DNA of 64,000 nucleotides from Campylorhamphus procurvoides (taxonomy: Eukaryota > Chordata > Aves > Passeriformes > Dendrocolaptidae): the NCBI GenBank assembly GCA_013396655.1, contig WBMV01002652.1, positions 186,001-250,000 of the forward strand, read 5' to 3'. Within the stretch, counting starts at the first letter, position 1; every line of letters starts with the position of its first letter. The notes below the pieces were generated by a model that saw nothing but the letters and a program-made list of their open reading frames with translations, ran no database searches and had not been told where the DNA came from. Below, in pieces: positions 1-13,760 of this stretch. A program made the position numbers and the translations under genes.

Positions 1-1444
1 GTCAATTACAGCAATAATACAAACCTTTGGTATGTTTTAAAGATGTGGGCAGCCCTCTGGTTCTTCTGTGGCATAATTTCTTCTGAATCCTTCATAGGCA
101 TATCCCAGTTCCATTCCCAGGTATAGATTACTGTCTGTCTTTGTTGCAACAAGCACATACTAAATCAGAATACAAAGGCGTAACAAGTGAAAGTCCTCTG
201 TATTTGAAAAGGGACTTTCTCATGCTTCAGATTTCACTTGGCAAGCACCTACTTGGAAAGTAAAGCACCTACTTGTGTGCCCTGAGTAAAATGGGGTGGG
301 GTTGAAGAGGGTTGCTATCTGTAATTTGGAATTGTTTTACACTCTGGATGGTGTCAAGAGAGGTGACAGACATTCTCCCTGCTTATTGACAGGCATTCTC
401 ACTGCTCTGCGTGCGGTGCCCAGGTTCTCAGAGCTGGTACAAGGCTGTACCACCATCATGGTTAATGCAAGGTTGGAACATTATTGTGAGAGTTTTGTTC
501 CAATGGCTCATGAGAAATGTGCAGTGTCAGGAAGAAAGTGTCTTCCCATCTGCAGCAGCTGCTGGCCAAGGCTTAACCTGAAGCAAGTTCCAGGCAGGGA
601 CTAATGCTGATTTCTGTGAAGCAACAAAACTCCTGTGAGAGGTTTGCTACTTTCACATGACTTTGGGTTATTCTTGGAGCTATATCATTTGGAGACAAAA
701 ATCGTTGGTATGTTTAATGTGTGTACATGTAGCTCAGGGCATCTGTAGCACAACCTCCTGTGTGGATCATTAGTTTAAGTCTCACAAATCCCACAGACAA
801 GTGTTTTCCAAAGGTCTAAGTAGACAATTTATGCATTAGCAGCTTTCCTGAGCTTCCCGTCACTGCAGCACCCTCTGCTTTGTAAACCCAAATGTGTTTC
901 CCCTGACAGTGCTGTGGCACGATGAGCCTGGGATCACACAGAACATCAGCACATAAGGGCTTGGCCCTGCAGGCAGAATACCCATGACCTCACTTTCCAA
1001 GTTATTCCCTGTTTTACAGTGCTTTAGAGAATCAAAGCACAGATCACTTTGAGAACAGCCAAAGTTGTTGAGTAATCAGCATTTTACAAATCTAGTCCCA
1101 GCATCTCATACTGAGCACAGAACGATGAACGTACAATTATTAACTATTTCTGCAATTAGTGATTGAACAAGAACTCTGTAGCAGAGATGTAGCCCATTCT
1201 CCACGAAAATGTTGTTATCCACTTGTGAGACCATGCATTCCTCTTCCTGTCTCCCTCTTCACCTTTCACTCCTGACTGAGGGAGAACCCAACATTCCTGC
1301 AGACAGGAACACCTCACCATTTACAGCCCAGGGGTTATTCCCAAAGGTTTTCCTTTCCATCTGAAGAGATAAAACCAGGATCCTACTTAAGACTAGTATT
1401 CATTTGCTGCATGAGTCACGTGCAGATTCCAAATACTATTGCAG
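1..1444. other. Non-coding DNA, no feature recognised
   Basis: Unique-looking sequence without repeats I recognise. The only open frame, 102 codons at 296-604 on the plus strand, has no recognisable domain and no splice context, so I read it as chance. Confidence 0.6.
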
Positions 1445-1847
1445 TGTCTTGTTTTGGGACAGGACAGGGTTAATTTTTGCAGTGGCCAGAAGGGGGCATG
1501 GCCAGGACCCAGAGGTTACTTTGCCACCCCTGTGGGCTGAGGGGGAGTCCCTTCCAGGGGAGAAAGGTTTCCTCCTGGTTGAGCAAGCTTGGCGGAAGAG
1601 GCATTGGGATTGCTGGTTCCGAGAAGTCATGTGTGAATCCTTCACCTATCACGTACACTTTGGTATTAATATTGTTGCTCTTACTGTTCACTTTCTTATC
1701 TCATTGCTGTGTTTCCAGTAAATTGTTCTTGTTTCAACCTGTGATTTTCACCTTTTGTGCTTCCAGTTCTCCTGTCCAGCAAGGGGGAGAGGAGGGATGG
1801 AGTGAGAGCGGCACATGGTTTGGAGAGTGCTAAATTGGAGAGTACCA
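1445..1847 (+). mobile_element. Degenerate ERVL-like solo LTR
   Basis: Seen: the block begins TGTCTTG, continues with a GGGACAGGGTTAATTTT-like segment, and has a T-rich 3' half around 1665-1765 with the order 'TTTCCAGTAAATTGTTCTTG ... caacctgtgattttcacc'. It ends near 1847 with a CA after a GGGGGAGAG-type purine stretch. This order of blocks is typical of avian ERVL-type LTRs, which usually end in a GGTTAAACCACGACA-like sequence; here that end is strongly decayed. There is no neighbouring internal retroviral sequence, so it is a solo LTR. No matching 5-base target duplication is visible, in keeping with age. The 105- and 118-codon frames inside it are by-products of the LTR sequence. Family identity rests on recognition, not on a search. 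Confidence 0.65.
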
Positions 1848-4800
1848 TTTGTCAATTATTACACACAGGCACATTTCTTTTGGGATTTTTTGAACTTCTG
1901 ACGAAATGACTGTAGTAATTATTTTCTTATCATGCCTATATGTTTAAGTAATCCTAAACTGCCAAAGTCTGTATCTGGCAGTACATTGTCATTCATATGA
2001 TGCAGCATCAGCATGCCTTTAATATTACAGCCCCTGTCCTCTGCAAAAGGAGCAGAATTCCAGAAGGAGTAAAGTCACAGCATACTTTGCATGTGCTGCC
2101 TATAGGGGGGTGATCATGTGGTAAGGGTTCTGTGAACTCTATAAATTGAGATCTAACTTTATGCTGAAACCCAGTCCTTGGAAGCCATTAGCCCTTTCCA
2201 GGTCATAGCCTTGCACAGCACATTCAAGGGGTGGTAAAAGTGTTGGTCTCCTACGTCAGGCTGAGAGTCAATAAAGGGATTTTCTACTTTGGGTTCTCTT
2301 GCATGCATCTGAATCTACATTAATCCCTCCTAGGTTTTTAAGTTGGTGCCTTTGTGTTAGATGTGGAATTTGCCCCAGTACATAGGAATCTGCAGGGCTG
2401 GGCTAGTTGATCCTGCCCTTCCTGATCTCTTTTTAATGGGACAACTTTGTGCTTCTTTGTGCTGCTCAGTTTTTCAACAGAGGAAGGATCAGGCTGTACC
2501 ACTGAGTGACACTTTATGGTTCTGCTGTCATCAGGCAGCCTTCTAATAATGACTTGAGAATTACAGTAACCTCTAGAACACCTGTAAGGAAAAGGCTCTA
2601 AGTTCTCTTTCAGGGGTATAAGCAAGCTACGAGGGCATCAGAAGGACCTGTACTTAATAGCTTAGATCTGGAAGCAGTCATTGCCCAGCCAGGTTAAAAG
2701 TGCTTATTCACATAAGTGACAGGATCATATTTATTTTCCTCAGTGTATGTGAATCATACTCTGTGGGGATGGATTTAGGGCTGGTGAACGAGGACACCTT
2801 GTACCTCCTGTACAAAGTAGGCAGCAAGCGTTGAATGAGATGGGTTTTGAGCAAAGAGAAAAAAGGCTATTCCAGCTAAGGTAAAAAATATCTGCGCTGG
2901 AAAATGGGGCCTGCATTGTTCTCTACTTCACAGAGATGTTGTGATGGTTCTTAGACAAGTCATGTCACATCTCACAGTGGTCTGTCATGGCTCTTGGTCT
3001 GGGAACTAAGGATGTGAGTGTGAAGTGCAAGTCTGCCTCTGCTCAGGGTGTGGGAACAGTTGCCGGTGCCCATGCTAGCACCCTAGCCAAGCTCCACTCA
3101 CGGGGGGCAGTTGTCAATCTCCGACTTTCCGGGAGACCCAAAAGGCTCATCTGACGATGGGTGATAGATTGGGTGGGACCAGTTGTATTTGAACATCCTA
3201 GGAGACTAACCCAGCATGAGAGCCATGAACCTCAGGAGGTGCTTGGTAAGGGCTGCAATATGTCAATCTCCCCCTCCAGGACAGCCCCACCTTCAGGTAC
3301 TGTGCTAGCTAAGACACAATTAAAAATAAAGACAGGCTTTTCTATAGCTTTAAGTTGACCTTTCTCAAATGTTCAACTGTAGCAGGGTTTGCCATGGGGC
3401 ATTGTGTCACCAGCAGTCTACAAGAGTTCACAACCAGTCTATTGATGTTCACAATAAGTTCAGTAATTCAGATTCCTCTGAACTTTTTATAAGCAAAGAA
3501 CAAAGTGAAGCATTTTTGAATTTTCTTTTCCCTGTGAACCACAGTTTGGCTTGCCAGAGTCATAAAGATATAATTCAGAGCCATAGAGTGGGTGAAATCC
3601 CACTTCTGTCCTGGGCTGGGGAACATTTTACAAAGTGATCAGACTGTGGAAACCCTTTGCAATGAAATATGAGGTGGTTGCTAATGGAAAGTCAACTTTT
3701 AGACAAAGCAAACAAGTGAGCATAGCAATCCTTGCTTCAAAAAAAAAAGCACTCAGCCCCTGCTCTAGAAAAAGTCACCTGGTTGCTTTATTTGCTGAAT
3801 CAAATTTATTTTAATTACATTCCAGGTGGTCTCTTCCCCACTCCTGTGTGGTGTTTTTTGATTCCATCATTATTAAACGTTGCTACTGCTTATTTATATA
3901 AGGGACTGGATTCAACGCACTGAAGCCAAAGCGAGTCCTTCTCTGAGCTCACATGGATTGTACCTACTGTGCTAAGTTAGTCAGCTTCCTAAGGCAGTTC
4001 CAGTCCATACACAGATTTTTTGAAAGAATTTTTAAATTATTTAAAAAGAAAAGAACAAAACCAAAATGTAAACATTCTTAGGGCTGTTTTTTATGCTGGA
4101 ATCATGGGCTTCACACTGTGGAGCCTTTTAGAGGCTGCAGTGGGGTCAGAACAAAACACTGTGCCCTCAGCAGCACTCCTCCACATGCTGTCCTCCTCAG
4201 CAGCTCTGCAGGGCTAGAAATGAGCTACATTTTGCTGAATATCTATGTTGTTGTACTGCTGGTTAGATCTGAGTTTGTATAGGATCTTGGGAAACAGCAA
4301 TAGTTTTGGATTGTACTGCCTTATTTCTTGTTTCTCTTTTCTTTTACCTACTTTGTAGTTTTCTGTCTGAGTCCCAGAGCATGTTCAGGAACATGCCTTT
4401 AATGTCTTTAGTTGTATTGCACATCCCAAATTTATCTTCCACACCAAATGTGCTAAAGTGAAGTTGACTTTTTGTTTGAACTGTTAAAAAAAAACCCAAA
4501 CCCAAAGTCTACAAAATCCCAGCAAAAATCTCAGTGAGCTTCATTATGTATTTACTTCTGAACATCTGAAATTCTGGCTGCAAGGCAAGAGAACCTGTTT
4601 TCCATTTGCTGGCAGTGGGCAGGTGACCATGACACCAGCAATGCATCCCTTGCAGGAACCATCGCACCGATCTCCCTTTTCCATTGAAGCCTCCTGCAAG
4701 TGGACCAGCCTGCAAGGGGGACGTGACAGTCCCTGGGCTCACACTGGCATCTCACTGTTACCCTGGGCAGCCCCTATGGGAGCTGGAGTAACAAGAGCCT

Positions 4801-7705
4801 GCCCAAACCATAGTGGGAAGAGCTCCAGATCGGCTAGTCTTGGCAGGGAACCACGCTGGTGCAGGAGAGGCTGTGTCACTACTTGTATCTCTGCCTGGAC
4901 TTGCTCTCATCTCATGGATATCTTTTCAGTCACATTTCAGTTTACTCAGTTGTAAAGTCAATGTGGACCTCCTCTCTCTCTTCAACTCCCTTTTTTTCTA
5001 GATAATGTTCCAGGAATATATGGGATCCAGAATTGTAGTTTAGAACTAACATTAAATCATTTAAAGAACCAGCCTAAAAATTATAACTTTCCTGGGAGAC
5101 TTTAAATCTGCCTTTCCGGTTTTGGGGTTTTTTTACTATATTAAGATTTCTCATGCTTCATCTTAAACAAAATTATTTTCCACATAGATATAATACAATG
5201 AGGTTCACACTAGCTTCAGCTTGAGTAGGAAATCTACTTATATTTACATACCCCAGGCTAACAAATAGCTCAGTAAGTATTGGCCAAGATGGCTTGTAGT
5301 TGTCAGTGTGTTCACAAGGTTATAAATAGACCCATCAGAGCTCTAACATGTGCCAGGCAGATATTTGATCTTTAACACTAACTGAAAGTGCTAGCCTAGG
5401 AAAAGGGTGATTTATGTCTAGACAAGGTTGCAGAGTTAAGAATAATGATGTAGCCAGAAACAGTAGTGATCATGCATCAAATTGGTTAGGGCCTGTCCTG
5501 TTTCCTGCTGGATGTGGAAGCGCAGGGGGAGTGAGCAGAGGAGAGCATGAGAATGATGAGGAGCAGCATGGGGGCTGGGGTCAGCCTGCCAGCAGCAATC
5601 AGGGAAACAGGTTGTGTTGGTATTTGCTGCTGCCAACATTGCCAATGGCTGGAGCTGGGGGGTGTCCCTGACCCCACACAGCTGTTTTGAATAGTTGGTG
5701 GGTGCACACCCTGGGGATTTGCAACTATCATGTTCTCATCTGCCATCCTTAAGCTGAGTGATATATACCTTGCTGTTACCATACGTGGTACAAAACAGTA
5801 GATCTTCTGTGGCCTATTGTGTTGCTTCATTTTTTGGGTAAGTGCGTGCATTGTATGTTTCTTCAGTCATTCTCTAGCCCAGAGCACACAGTGTGTCCTG
5901 CATTCAGGGGTAGGAAAGGTGTGCTTCCATGTGTGAGGGATTGCTGAGCTCTCTCATGGTTTGCCTGGGACTGGTGATGTCTCTATTCAGCATAACTGGG
6001 TTTCATTGCCAGCTGTTCAAGGTGCCTTCTTGTGATGGCAGGTGTGTTGTATCTAAGACAACAGGGAAAAAACCCTATTCTGCTGAGAAGAGAAATAGAG
6101 ACAGAAGAAATTTTCTGTCCTTTTCTTCTCATCCCCCAAATCACTTCCTTGGCAGCCTCTGCTCATTCTTGCTGCCATATTCCCCATTTCAGCACAGCAC
6201 AGACAGGACTGGCTAGAATCTGATGTGTGACACTGGCCTCCAAACTGCTTGTGGCCCTGAGATGATTCCCTTTACTATTCTTGCAATTAGACAGCCAAGC
6301 ATCTATTTTATATGAAATCTTTATGCAGTGGTTATATGTTGCCTATTTTCTGTAGAATTTTCAGAAGTTTATAAATACCACCTTCAGCAAGGTAATTATA
6401 CCCTTCTGATAATGGCAGTCCAACCAGAAAAATAGTCTTGCTAATCTCTTCTATCTACTCTATGCAGGAAATGCTGAGAGAGGAGATGCAATGTATTTCT
6501 GAGTAACCTCCTCTCCTGCCAGACAACGCTCTAGTGTTTTGTGCCTGAGTTGTTACTGTTGTATAGCCCTTTCCCCATTTTCCAAGGTATTAGAGACCTG
6601 CAGGCAGAAGTATCCAAATGCAACAGAGCATCTGCTTAAAGATAAATCTTCCAGCACATGCCAACACAAATGTTTAGAATTGAAAATCTACCATAGCTGG
6701 AGTTATTTGAGGAAATGTAGTATAATAATAGTAATATAGTAGCAATTTTTCATAAGGCTGATGGCTTACAGAATTGCTAATTAATGATGGATTTTCTTTG
6801 CCCACACTAAGGGAGACAATCTGTTCATGAATAAAAATGTAGCTGAAGCCAAAGATTTCCTGTCTTGGAAATTTGCTCTGTCATAGCTATGGCAAAACAA
6901 CAAGCTTCCTTGCTGCTGCCTGCTGAAATAGTGTGTAGAAATGCCTCTTGATTGCAGTGTTATAGAGGAAAAGCCTGTGAAAGTCTCCATCCTAGTTAAC
7001 TCTGGGGCTGTCTGGGGAGTCCTCTTAGGCTGGAATTGAGTTTTGATCCACTGAAACACCACTTTTTGCCCTCTGTATGTAACACATTCATCAGAAGGCT
7101 GCAAGGGTGTCTGAGGCAGCACATGTGCTGTGCCTCTCTGTTAGAGGATTAGATACTTACATGGTAAACTTAATGGTCACCTTCCACATCCTCCTGAAAC
7201 CATTTTGGGAATGTTTTAAATATAAGAGAGGTTAAAATACACAGGGATTTGTTTATTTTAACTATAGAAACAACCAGATATTGGCAAAAGGGTGGCTTAA
7301 AATTCCCTGCAGCACCTTGATGCTGCAGCCTCATCTCCCCTTACCCAGTCTGATTTACCCTATTGGTCTTCAACATGAAGTTCACCTTTATTTTTATTGC
7401 TGTTAGTCAGAGTACTTTGCCTCACCAGATGTAGTTTAGCATACTAGAGGGAGTGCAGGTTTCAGATAGGAATTTGCCCTGGTTGTTTGCAAGCAGATGT
7501 GTTTGCTGTGGTGGTGCTGGGTTATCCCCAAGCACATCAACCAAGTGGCTTCAGGAGAAGGAGGAAGAGTAGGAGGAATGGTGCAGTTGAAATAGGCACA
7601 TGCTGAAAACTAATGTGGGAAAATGCTCCGTGCTTCCAGTTTGTTTCAGTGTAGGATTTCTCCTCTGCTGTAATAAAGAGGCTCATGGTTGGATGAAAAC
7701 TAGAG
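1848..7705. other. Non-coding DNA, mostly unique
   Basis: No gene or clear mobile element. A patch at about 3060-3330 has several CpGs (around 3098-3155) and ends in an AATAAAG-like A-rich segment, so it could be an old LTR remnant, but I cannot place it in a family. A short A-run followed by CCCAAACCCAAAG lies near 4486-4507. Open frames (up to 121 codons at 5486-5851 minus) overlap on both strands and show no domain. Confidence 0.55.
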
Positions 7706-7760
7706 TTCATAGAATAGTATGGATTGGAAGGGACTCCCAAAGGTCATCTAGTCCAACAAG
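7706..7760 (-). mobile_element. CR1 LINE 3' tail fragment
   Basis: Seen: TCATAGAATAG, then GGATTGGAAGGGACT, then AGGTCATCTAGTCCAAC. This is the reverse complement of the CR1 3' untranslated end, whose last bases are ATTCTATGA repeats. Only about 55 bases are alignable by eye; similarity fades after the CCAAC block. CR1 copies are almost always 5'-truncated, so a tail-only piece is usual. It carries no coding sequence. Confidence 0.85.
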
Positions 7761-10700
7761 TTCTCTTGCAATGCTTTCTCTTAGGAAATCATTAAGTCCC
7801 AATAGCCTGATTGTTTGGCATTAGGATTTGTTATTTAAACGTGGGCTCCCTCCACCTCTGTATACATGACAGACTGACTTATTTTCTTGCTGTGTGCAAT
7901 AATGAAGGGGACAAACTACCTCAGTACATTGAGAAGGACTCATTTGGATTTCCAGCACAGTGTAGGATGATTGTGCACTCATGGTGTGGTGCTCTGACAG
8001 TGCCTGCATTCCTGCTTGGAACAGGGGAAGATGTGGGTGGCACCTTGTTACCTTGTCTGCTGGGAGCCTGGCAGCTCATGGCCACTGCTCTTATAAAACA
8101 CTGTCTGTACCAAAGCTCCTAATCACCAGTAGTAAATTATTATCTCTCTTCCAACTTCTCAGCTTGCCTTGGCCCTTCATGTAGAAGATCTAGGCTGCAA
8201 ATCAAAGCTTTCACTAGCAAAAGCTTATTAACTTTGGATTTCTTTGGCAGAACCTCGTGTCTAGAAAAAATAGATGCTCCCAAGTATGGTATCTTAAAAA
8301 AATAAAATAGTGCAGTTAGTGTGTGGTTGGTTGCTCAATTTATAGCAAATTATCCTCTGACAGTTGTGACTGATGGCAGCTCCACCCCAATAACCTGGAT
8401 GCTGTGAGGCAACAGCTTTGTCAAGAGTCTCCAGGAAAAACCCTTGTTTCTCTTCGGGTCTGTGGTTGAAAAGAGGCAGGTAACATACCCTGTTGTAGCC
8501 TACTAATTAACCTTTATGTGCAAGCATTCCATCTGGTGTTGCCCCGAAAGTCCTACTGTGTACAGCTGTTGCCATGGCAATGATAAAGGCTACTCTGGCT
8601 GGCTGTCTTTCTCCTTGCCAGATTTTTCTCAAGAACAGTAAAAGCTGAGACATACCTTAGAGCAGATTTGTTGCCTATGGAAACTCTGATCTTAGTTTAA
8701 AGGTCCCCCCAGGTAAACATCCTTTAGACGGTCCCCAGGGACCTCTGCTCCCTGATGCAACCCCTTGATTTCAGACAGACTCACCTGAGTTATGCTGCAG
8801 CAGAGCTGTGGGGCTGTGGCTGGGCATGAATGGTCTTGGGCAGCTGGAGAGGGGACTTTGGTCCCAGGATAGCTACAGATGCCACTAGTGAGCACGGACA
8901 GGCCTTTGGAAGTCTGTGTGATCGATGAGATTTAGATCCAAAATGTTTTTATATAGATAGCCAGGCACTGGACAGGAAGTTGGAGTTTTATTCCCCCTTA
9001 AAACATTTGAACAGTTTCAGTTGCCTCTTTTCTCACTTGAACCTCTAACCAGCTCTGGCACATCTGAAAATCCAAGCAGGTGTCTACCTGTTTTTTCGGA
9101 TACCCAAGTGCATTTAAAAATTTGGCTGATAGTTTGCTGTGTTTCTTTTCTTCCCTGTAAAACAGAATAGGATGTTTCAAAAAGGATAAGATTAAATCTG
9201 AACTGTGAGGAGAGGCAAGAGGCCTGTTTGAGAATAAAAATTCGTTATGTATAGGAAATTGCTTTTCAGCCTTTTACCTAAATAAGGTGCTCAGCAGTGA
9301 CTACTACAGGCATCTTTCTGTTGCCTGCAATTCCATTACTGACATATGACTCCTTGGTAAGAAAAAATACTGAATACTGTTATGCCAGGTCACTTCAGCA
9401 ACAGCACAAAGCTGATGACTGACTGATGGACTTAGGAGAGAAGTCAGTCCATAGACATGTGCAGAATAAAATCCTAGAGACTGATATATCTGCTCTGGTA
9501 TAAATTCTGTGGGGGCATCAAACCTAATATATGCAAAAACATCTCCCGATATTTCCCTTAGGCTCTTCAGACACTCCTTCACTCTACTTTTCCTCCCCAA
9601 GAAACAGAGTTTGTTTCCTGAAAGGAGCACTAATGCAAACTACTCACCTGCCTCCTTGTCGAACAACTTTCCTGCACTTTTTAACCTGGTGAAAACAGAA
9701 GGCTTTAATAGACTTCAAATTCTGGTGACCATAAGCCTTTTAGCTAAAACTCTCAAACTCACTCATTCTCCAGAGCTGATGATGATAAAAACCACAAACT
9801 AGGACTTTCCCTGTAGCTCTGTTACCCTTGTGCCTCCCTGTGGTTTCCTCTGTTCAGAATGCATCCATCAAAAGTCAGCATATACTCTTTTGCTCTTGCA
9901 ACTATGAATAAGGCTGGTGACAGCAGAAAATCTTTTCCAAAAACTTAACCTAAAAAAAGAAATCTGTTAATTAGGATCATTTATGATTTTGATGTTTGCA
10001 TGTTGTATGTTAACATAAAGCTTTAGGATTTTGTGCTATCTTTGGATTAAGTTTGAAATTATGATGCTAAAAAGCCGCGCACTCCATAGCTTGAGGGTGT
10101 GTATATAGAACCTTCCACATTTCTTTATCTACAGAAAGATAGCCTTTCCATTCACATATCTCCAAATACTCTCTTAGTAACTATATAATTTCAGAGCCTA
10201 GGGTGTTCTCAGTGTTATTTTGCTGCTCTATACATGGTAAAACTTCTGTGGTTTTACAGCTGCTCAGGGAGACTGTGGAATATGTTTTGGTCATAGAAAT
10301 GAAGAAACACAAGCAGATAAGGGCTTTGGGTGAACTGTTGTTGAGTGTGATTGTGTAAGTGGTACTCTCAATAGTCTGAAGAAAGCTTAAGGAAATATTT
10401 TAAAGTATTTTTTAAGAATATTTTAAATCCTCAATACCACCGGCTACAAAACTGAGTAAAGAAACATTTCAGTCATCCTATGATGCTCATCAAAAAGTCT
10501 AAAATTTTTCTGTTCCATACTAAAGCATCCAAAAGTCAATGATAGCGTAAAAAGAATGTGTTCAGTTCATGGAGAGGTTCTAGCACCAAAGGTTTTACAG
10601 ATACTTATCCTGTTTCAGACTGGTTAATAAATGTTACATTCACCTGGAATGTTAGAACTCTCCCTATTGGCAGTAACTGGCATGGAGATTTCATTGTGGG

Positions 10701-13319
10701 AAATGTATAAACTGGTGTGGTGGCAATAGCTGCTTCTCATCCTTGACAGGGCTTTGGCACTGAGTTGCACAGCCCACCTTTTTTTCTCCACGTTCAGGTA
10801 AGATGTGTCATGTGTCAGTACTGGGGTTTGTTTGTCATTGCTGGTAAAGGTGACACAGTCTGGGCTTGGCTTTCCAAGTTGTTTCTGATAAATAATTGGG
10901 GGTTATGTGTTGAAAGTGAGATACAGTGAGTACAGTGCCTTACTTTGTTTCTTATACTAAAATCTCTCTTTTTGAAAATGCATCTTTCCCTCTTTACAAT
11001 GTCAAAGTAAGGAAAAAAAACTGAGTAGTAATGAAGCAATATCATGAGAAGTAGGTCAAGGAGAATCAGGGCAGTCCTGCCCATCCCTTATTTTGTATGC
11101 TGTCCATCAGTAAACTACCCTGGGAGTAATGGAGTGAACTTGTAATAAGTGCAGAACAGACATGTGAACCTTGTTTAATCCTATTTGGCTTGTCATTTTA
11201 ATGACAGATCTGGAGATGAGCAGTTGCATAGGACTCCAAGAGATGCTGCTGGTTTTAAATTCCTGTAGTTTCATATGTTGTGTACTTGCTAAAAAACAAG
11301 CTGTAGCCTACAGAGTTGACCTGTTGTGAATTCTTTAGTTACTCCTGCTGTGCCTTAGCTACTACTCATATCAGTGCAGAACTCAAAAGCCACATCACAA
11401 TCTAGATAATGAGTTTCTGATAATGATATCAGAAACAAATTTAGAACTAAAATAAAGATTCACGCTCATTTAAATGTGCTTTGCCTGTGCAGTTCTTTAA
11501 AGACAAATGGTTTAGGGGCCAGGAAGCCTTTCTGACAGAATTGCTTGGTAGTTGGATGCTATTTGAATCCCTGAGTAATAGATCATCTGAGCTACCAGGA
11601 CTGACAAGGACTGACTGATAAGACAGCTTTTCTTCTGTGCTCAACACTACTCATCAGCTGCCTCCTGCCTGTCTTGTTCTGTTGCCATTCTCATTATGAA
11701 GAAAGGTTTGGTTCCATAGTTGACTTTTTGGATGTCCAAAAACGGTGCTTATTATTTTGCTTTGGATGATCTGGAAAAACAGCTGGAGAGGAGACAGAGC
11801 AAACTGGAGATAATATGACTTCTCTCAAAGTTCCCCTGGAGATCATCAGTAGCAAGTAAAGGCCATGGACTAGGTCAGCTGCAACAGTCCTTGCTCTGGT
11901 TTGTAGTTTGGTTTGTTGGTTTAAAAGAAAAGTTTCCTTATCAGCCCATGAGGTAGAGCTTGTGCAGGAGAAAGGGACAGGAGAACAGAGAAGGGAAAGC
12001 TGTGGTCTGCCTTGCTTATGCTTCAGTGGCCAAAACTGGGAACTCAACAGAGCAACAGAGCCTGTGTGGTGGCACAGGAATTATTGGCCTTTTGGGAGGT
12101 ATTTAGAGTTCTAGCTTAGTGCATTAATTCTGAGAATCCCAGTGGGTAAAATAGAACTTTTTTCATTATTTTGAATGCTAATTGGGTCTTATTACCACTA
12201 CCCAAGTAGTGGACAATTCAATTCAGTGTTAATGTAGTTTTTCTGCTTGTAGTAATTTTGTTTACATCCTTTTCATACCTCATTTTATCGCCTTGTCATT
12301 ACATATTAGGATAGTGAAATGTGCATAGATGACCCATTCCAGGGGCTCTGCTGTTAGCCCAGTTACTGTCAACACACTTGGTGAAAGTCAGAGTGCCCAG
12401 CCCCACTTCCCCCAGGACAGGGCTCACCCACCACCTGCACTTTCCAAGGCTGTCTGTTTTGCCACCAGTATGTCAGCAAATCTGGGAATCAATCACCCTT
12501 AGAAAAGGCAAAATACAAAGTTCTGTTACAGTTGACTGTATGCATTTCATTCTTGAACATGACTTTAAATAAGAATAACTCTCCCAGTCCAAACTCGTCT
12601 TGCCTGTAGCATCTGGAAGGTATTATCCATTTGGGCTTGCATTTGAACACTAGGTACTAATTGCAGACAAGTGTCTATCACTTGAACATACAGTGTGCAG
12701 CTGCAGCAGTCCCAAACGATTAGTACCTCTAAGTGGCAGCCATTTGATTCTTTTTCCTGTTTTATATCTGTAGTATTTGTATGAATACCCACAGCATGAT
12801 TAATTTCCCCTGCCTCCAGCTGGCTGAAAGGTGGGTGTTGAGATCAGCTTTACCCTAGGACCCAGTTACAGTCAAGGGGGAGTGATCCATCTCTCTGAAG
12901 AACAGTCATCTGTCAAGGAGAAAATGTGATAAATTATTTGTTGCACTTCACTGACTGTTCTTTAGAGGCAATGCCTACATTTTTGATGCACAGAACAGAA
13001 AAAATTAATTCCAAACAAAAAATTGACATACTAGACAGTGCTTGCGGCTCCACTGGATGTTACCAGAGGTTAGCCAGTGTGGCAATACCTTTTCCTGTCC
13101 CTAAGGTAGCTTCTGTGCTTGCGACTGAATGTGACCACTGCTTTTATTTCCCCTTTTTAAAACAGTGTCCAATATTAGGCTCAAGGATCTTTCTTCTGTG
13201 GCCAGTACTGAAGAGCTCTGTTTTAGAGTTGCAGAGAAACTAGTGATTCAAACCAAACCCATTTCTCTTTGCCATTGGAAATGTGAGGCAGGATGCCTTG
13301 CTTGGGACCCCGTTAAATA
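7761..13319. other. Non-coding DNA, mostly unique
   Basis: No gene, RNA gene or clear repeat apart from the X-box-like palindrome listed separately. Frames of up to 117 codons (11694-12047 minus) lack domains and coincide with frames on the other strand. Confidence 0.55.
8568..8581. promoter_or_regulatory. RFX X-box-like palindrome
   Basis: Seen: GTTGCCATGGCAAT, one base from the perfect palindromic X-box GTTGCCATGGCAAC bound by RFX factors. It sits in unique DNA (about 8500-8620) without visible repeat character. Known: palindromic X-boxes are bound by RFX dimers and are used by ciliary and other genes. Inferred: a distal element, if real; no promoter or exon is visible nearby. A palindrome of this quality is uncommon, but one can occur by chance in a genome. 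Confidence 0.3.
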
Positions 13320-13560
13320 GCTGCAGCAGCTGCTAATTGAACTGCAGGGCCATGTGCTGTAATGGCAGCAGCTCCCTTATGTGTGTGTAGGGAAATTAGC
13401 TCTTTCTGGAAGTAATGTCTCAATTATGTGTTCAACTAGTGATCGCTTGCTGACTCATTCAATATTTGGCATTGCTCAGCTGAGTTGGCTCTTCAGGTTG
13501 TAATTCAAATCACAGGCTTCATTTTTCAAAGCAAAATGAGCTACAATTAATGTGAAGGTG
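13320..13560. promoter_or_regulatory. Candidate conserved non-coding element
   Basis: A stretch of unique sequence rich in AATTA/TAATT-type homeodomain cores, E-box-like CAGCTG motifs (GCAGCAGCTGC near 13322 and AGCTGAG near 13478) and AP-1-like TGACTCA near 13450. The density and lack of repeat character resemble vertebrate developmental enhancers. This is inference from composition only; conservation was not tested. Confidence 0.2.
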
Positions 13561-13659
13561 TGTAAACTTTGAGAGGCTTTGGAAAAAACTCATCACAACT
13601 TGACCTAGGTATCTTTAAAAAAATTTTAAAACACTCAATTTTAGTAATACAAAAGTTGT

Positions 13660-13733
13660 AGGTGTTTTTGTTTGGGTTTTGTTTTGGGTTTTTTTGATGG
13701 GTTGTGGGTTTTTTTGGTTTTGTTTTTTTTTTA
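13660..13733. repeat. T/G-rich low-complexity tract
   Basis: Runs of GGGTTTT and GGTTTTTTT type, nearly devoid of A and C. The overlapping 70-codon minus-strand frame (13547-13759) is lysine, threonine, asparagine and proline rich only because of this tract. Confidence 0.8.
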
Positions 13734-13760
13734 ATTTGCATGTGTTTTGAACACTTCACT

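Noticed and set aside
2937..3000. Possible MIR-like SINE piece
   Set aside because: A short TTAGACAAGTCA-like similarity only; too weak to support.
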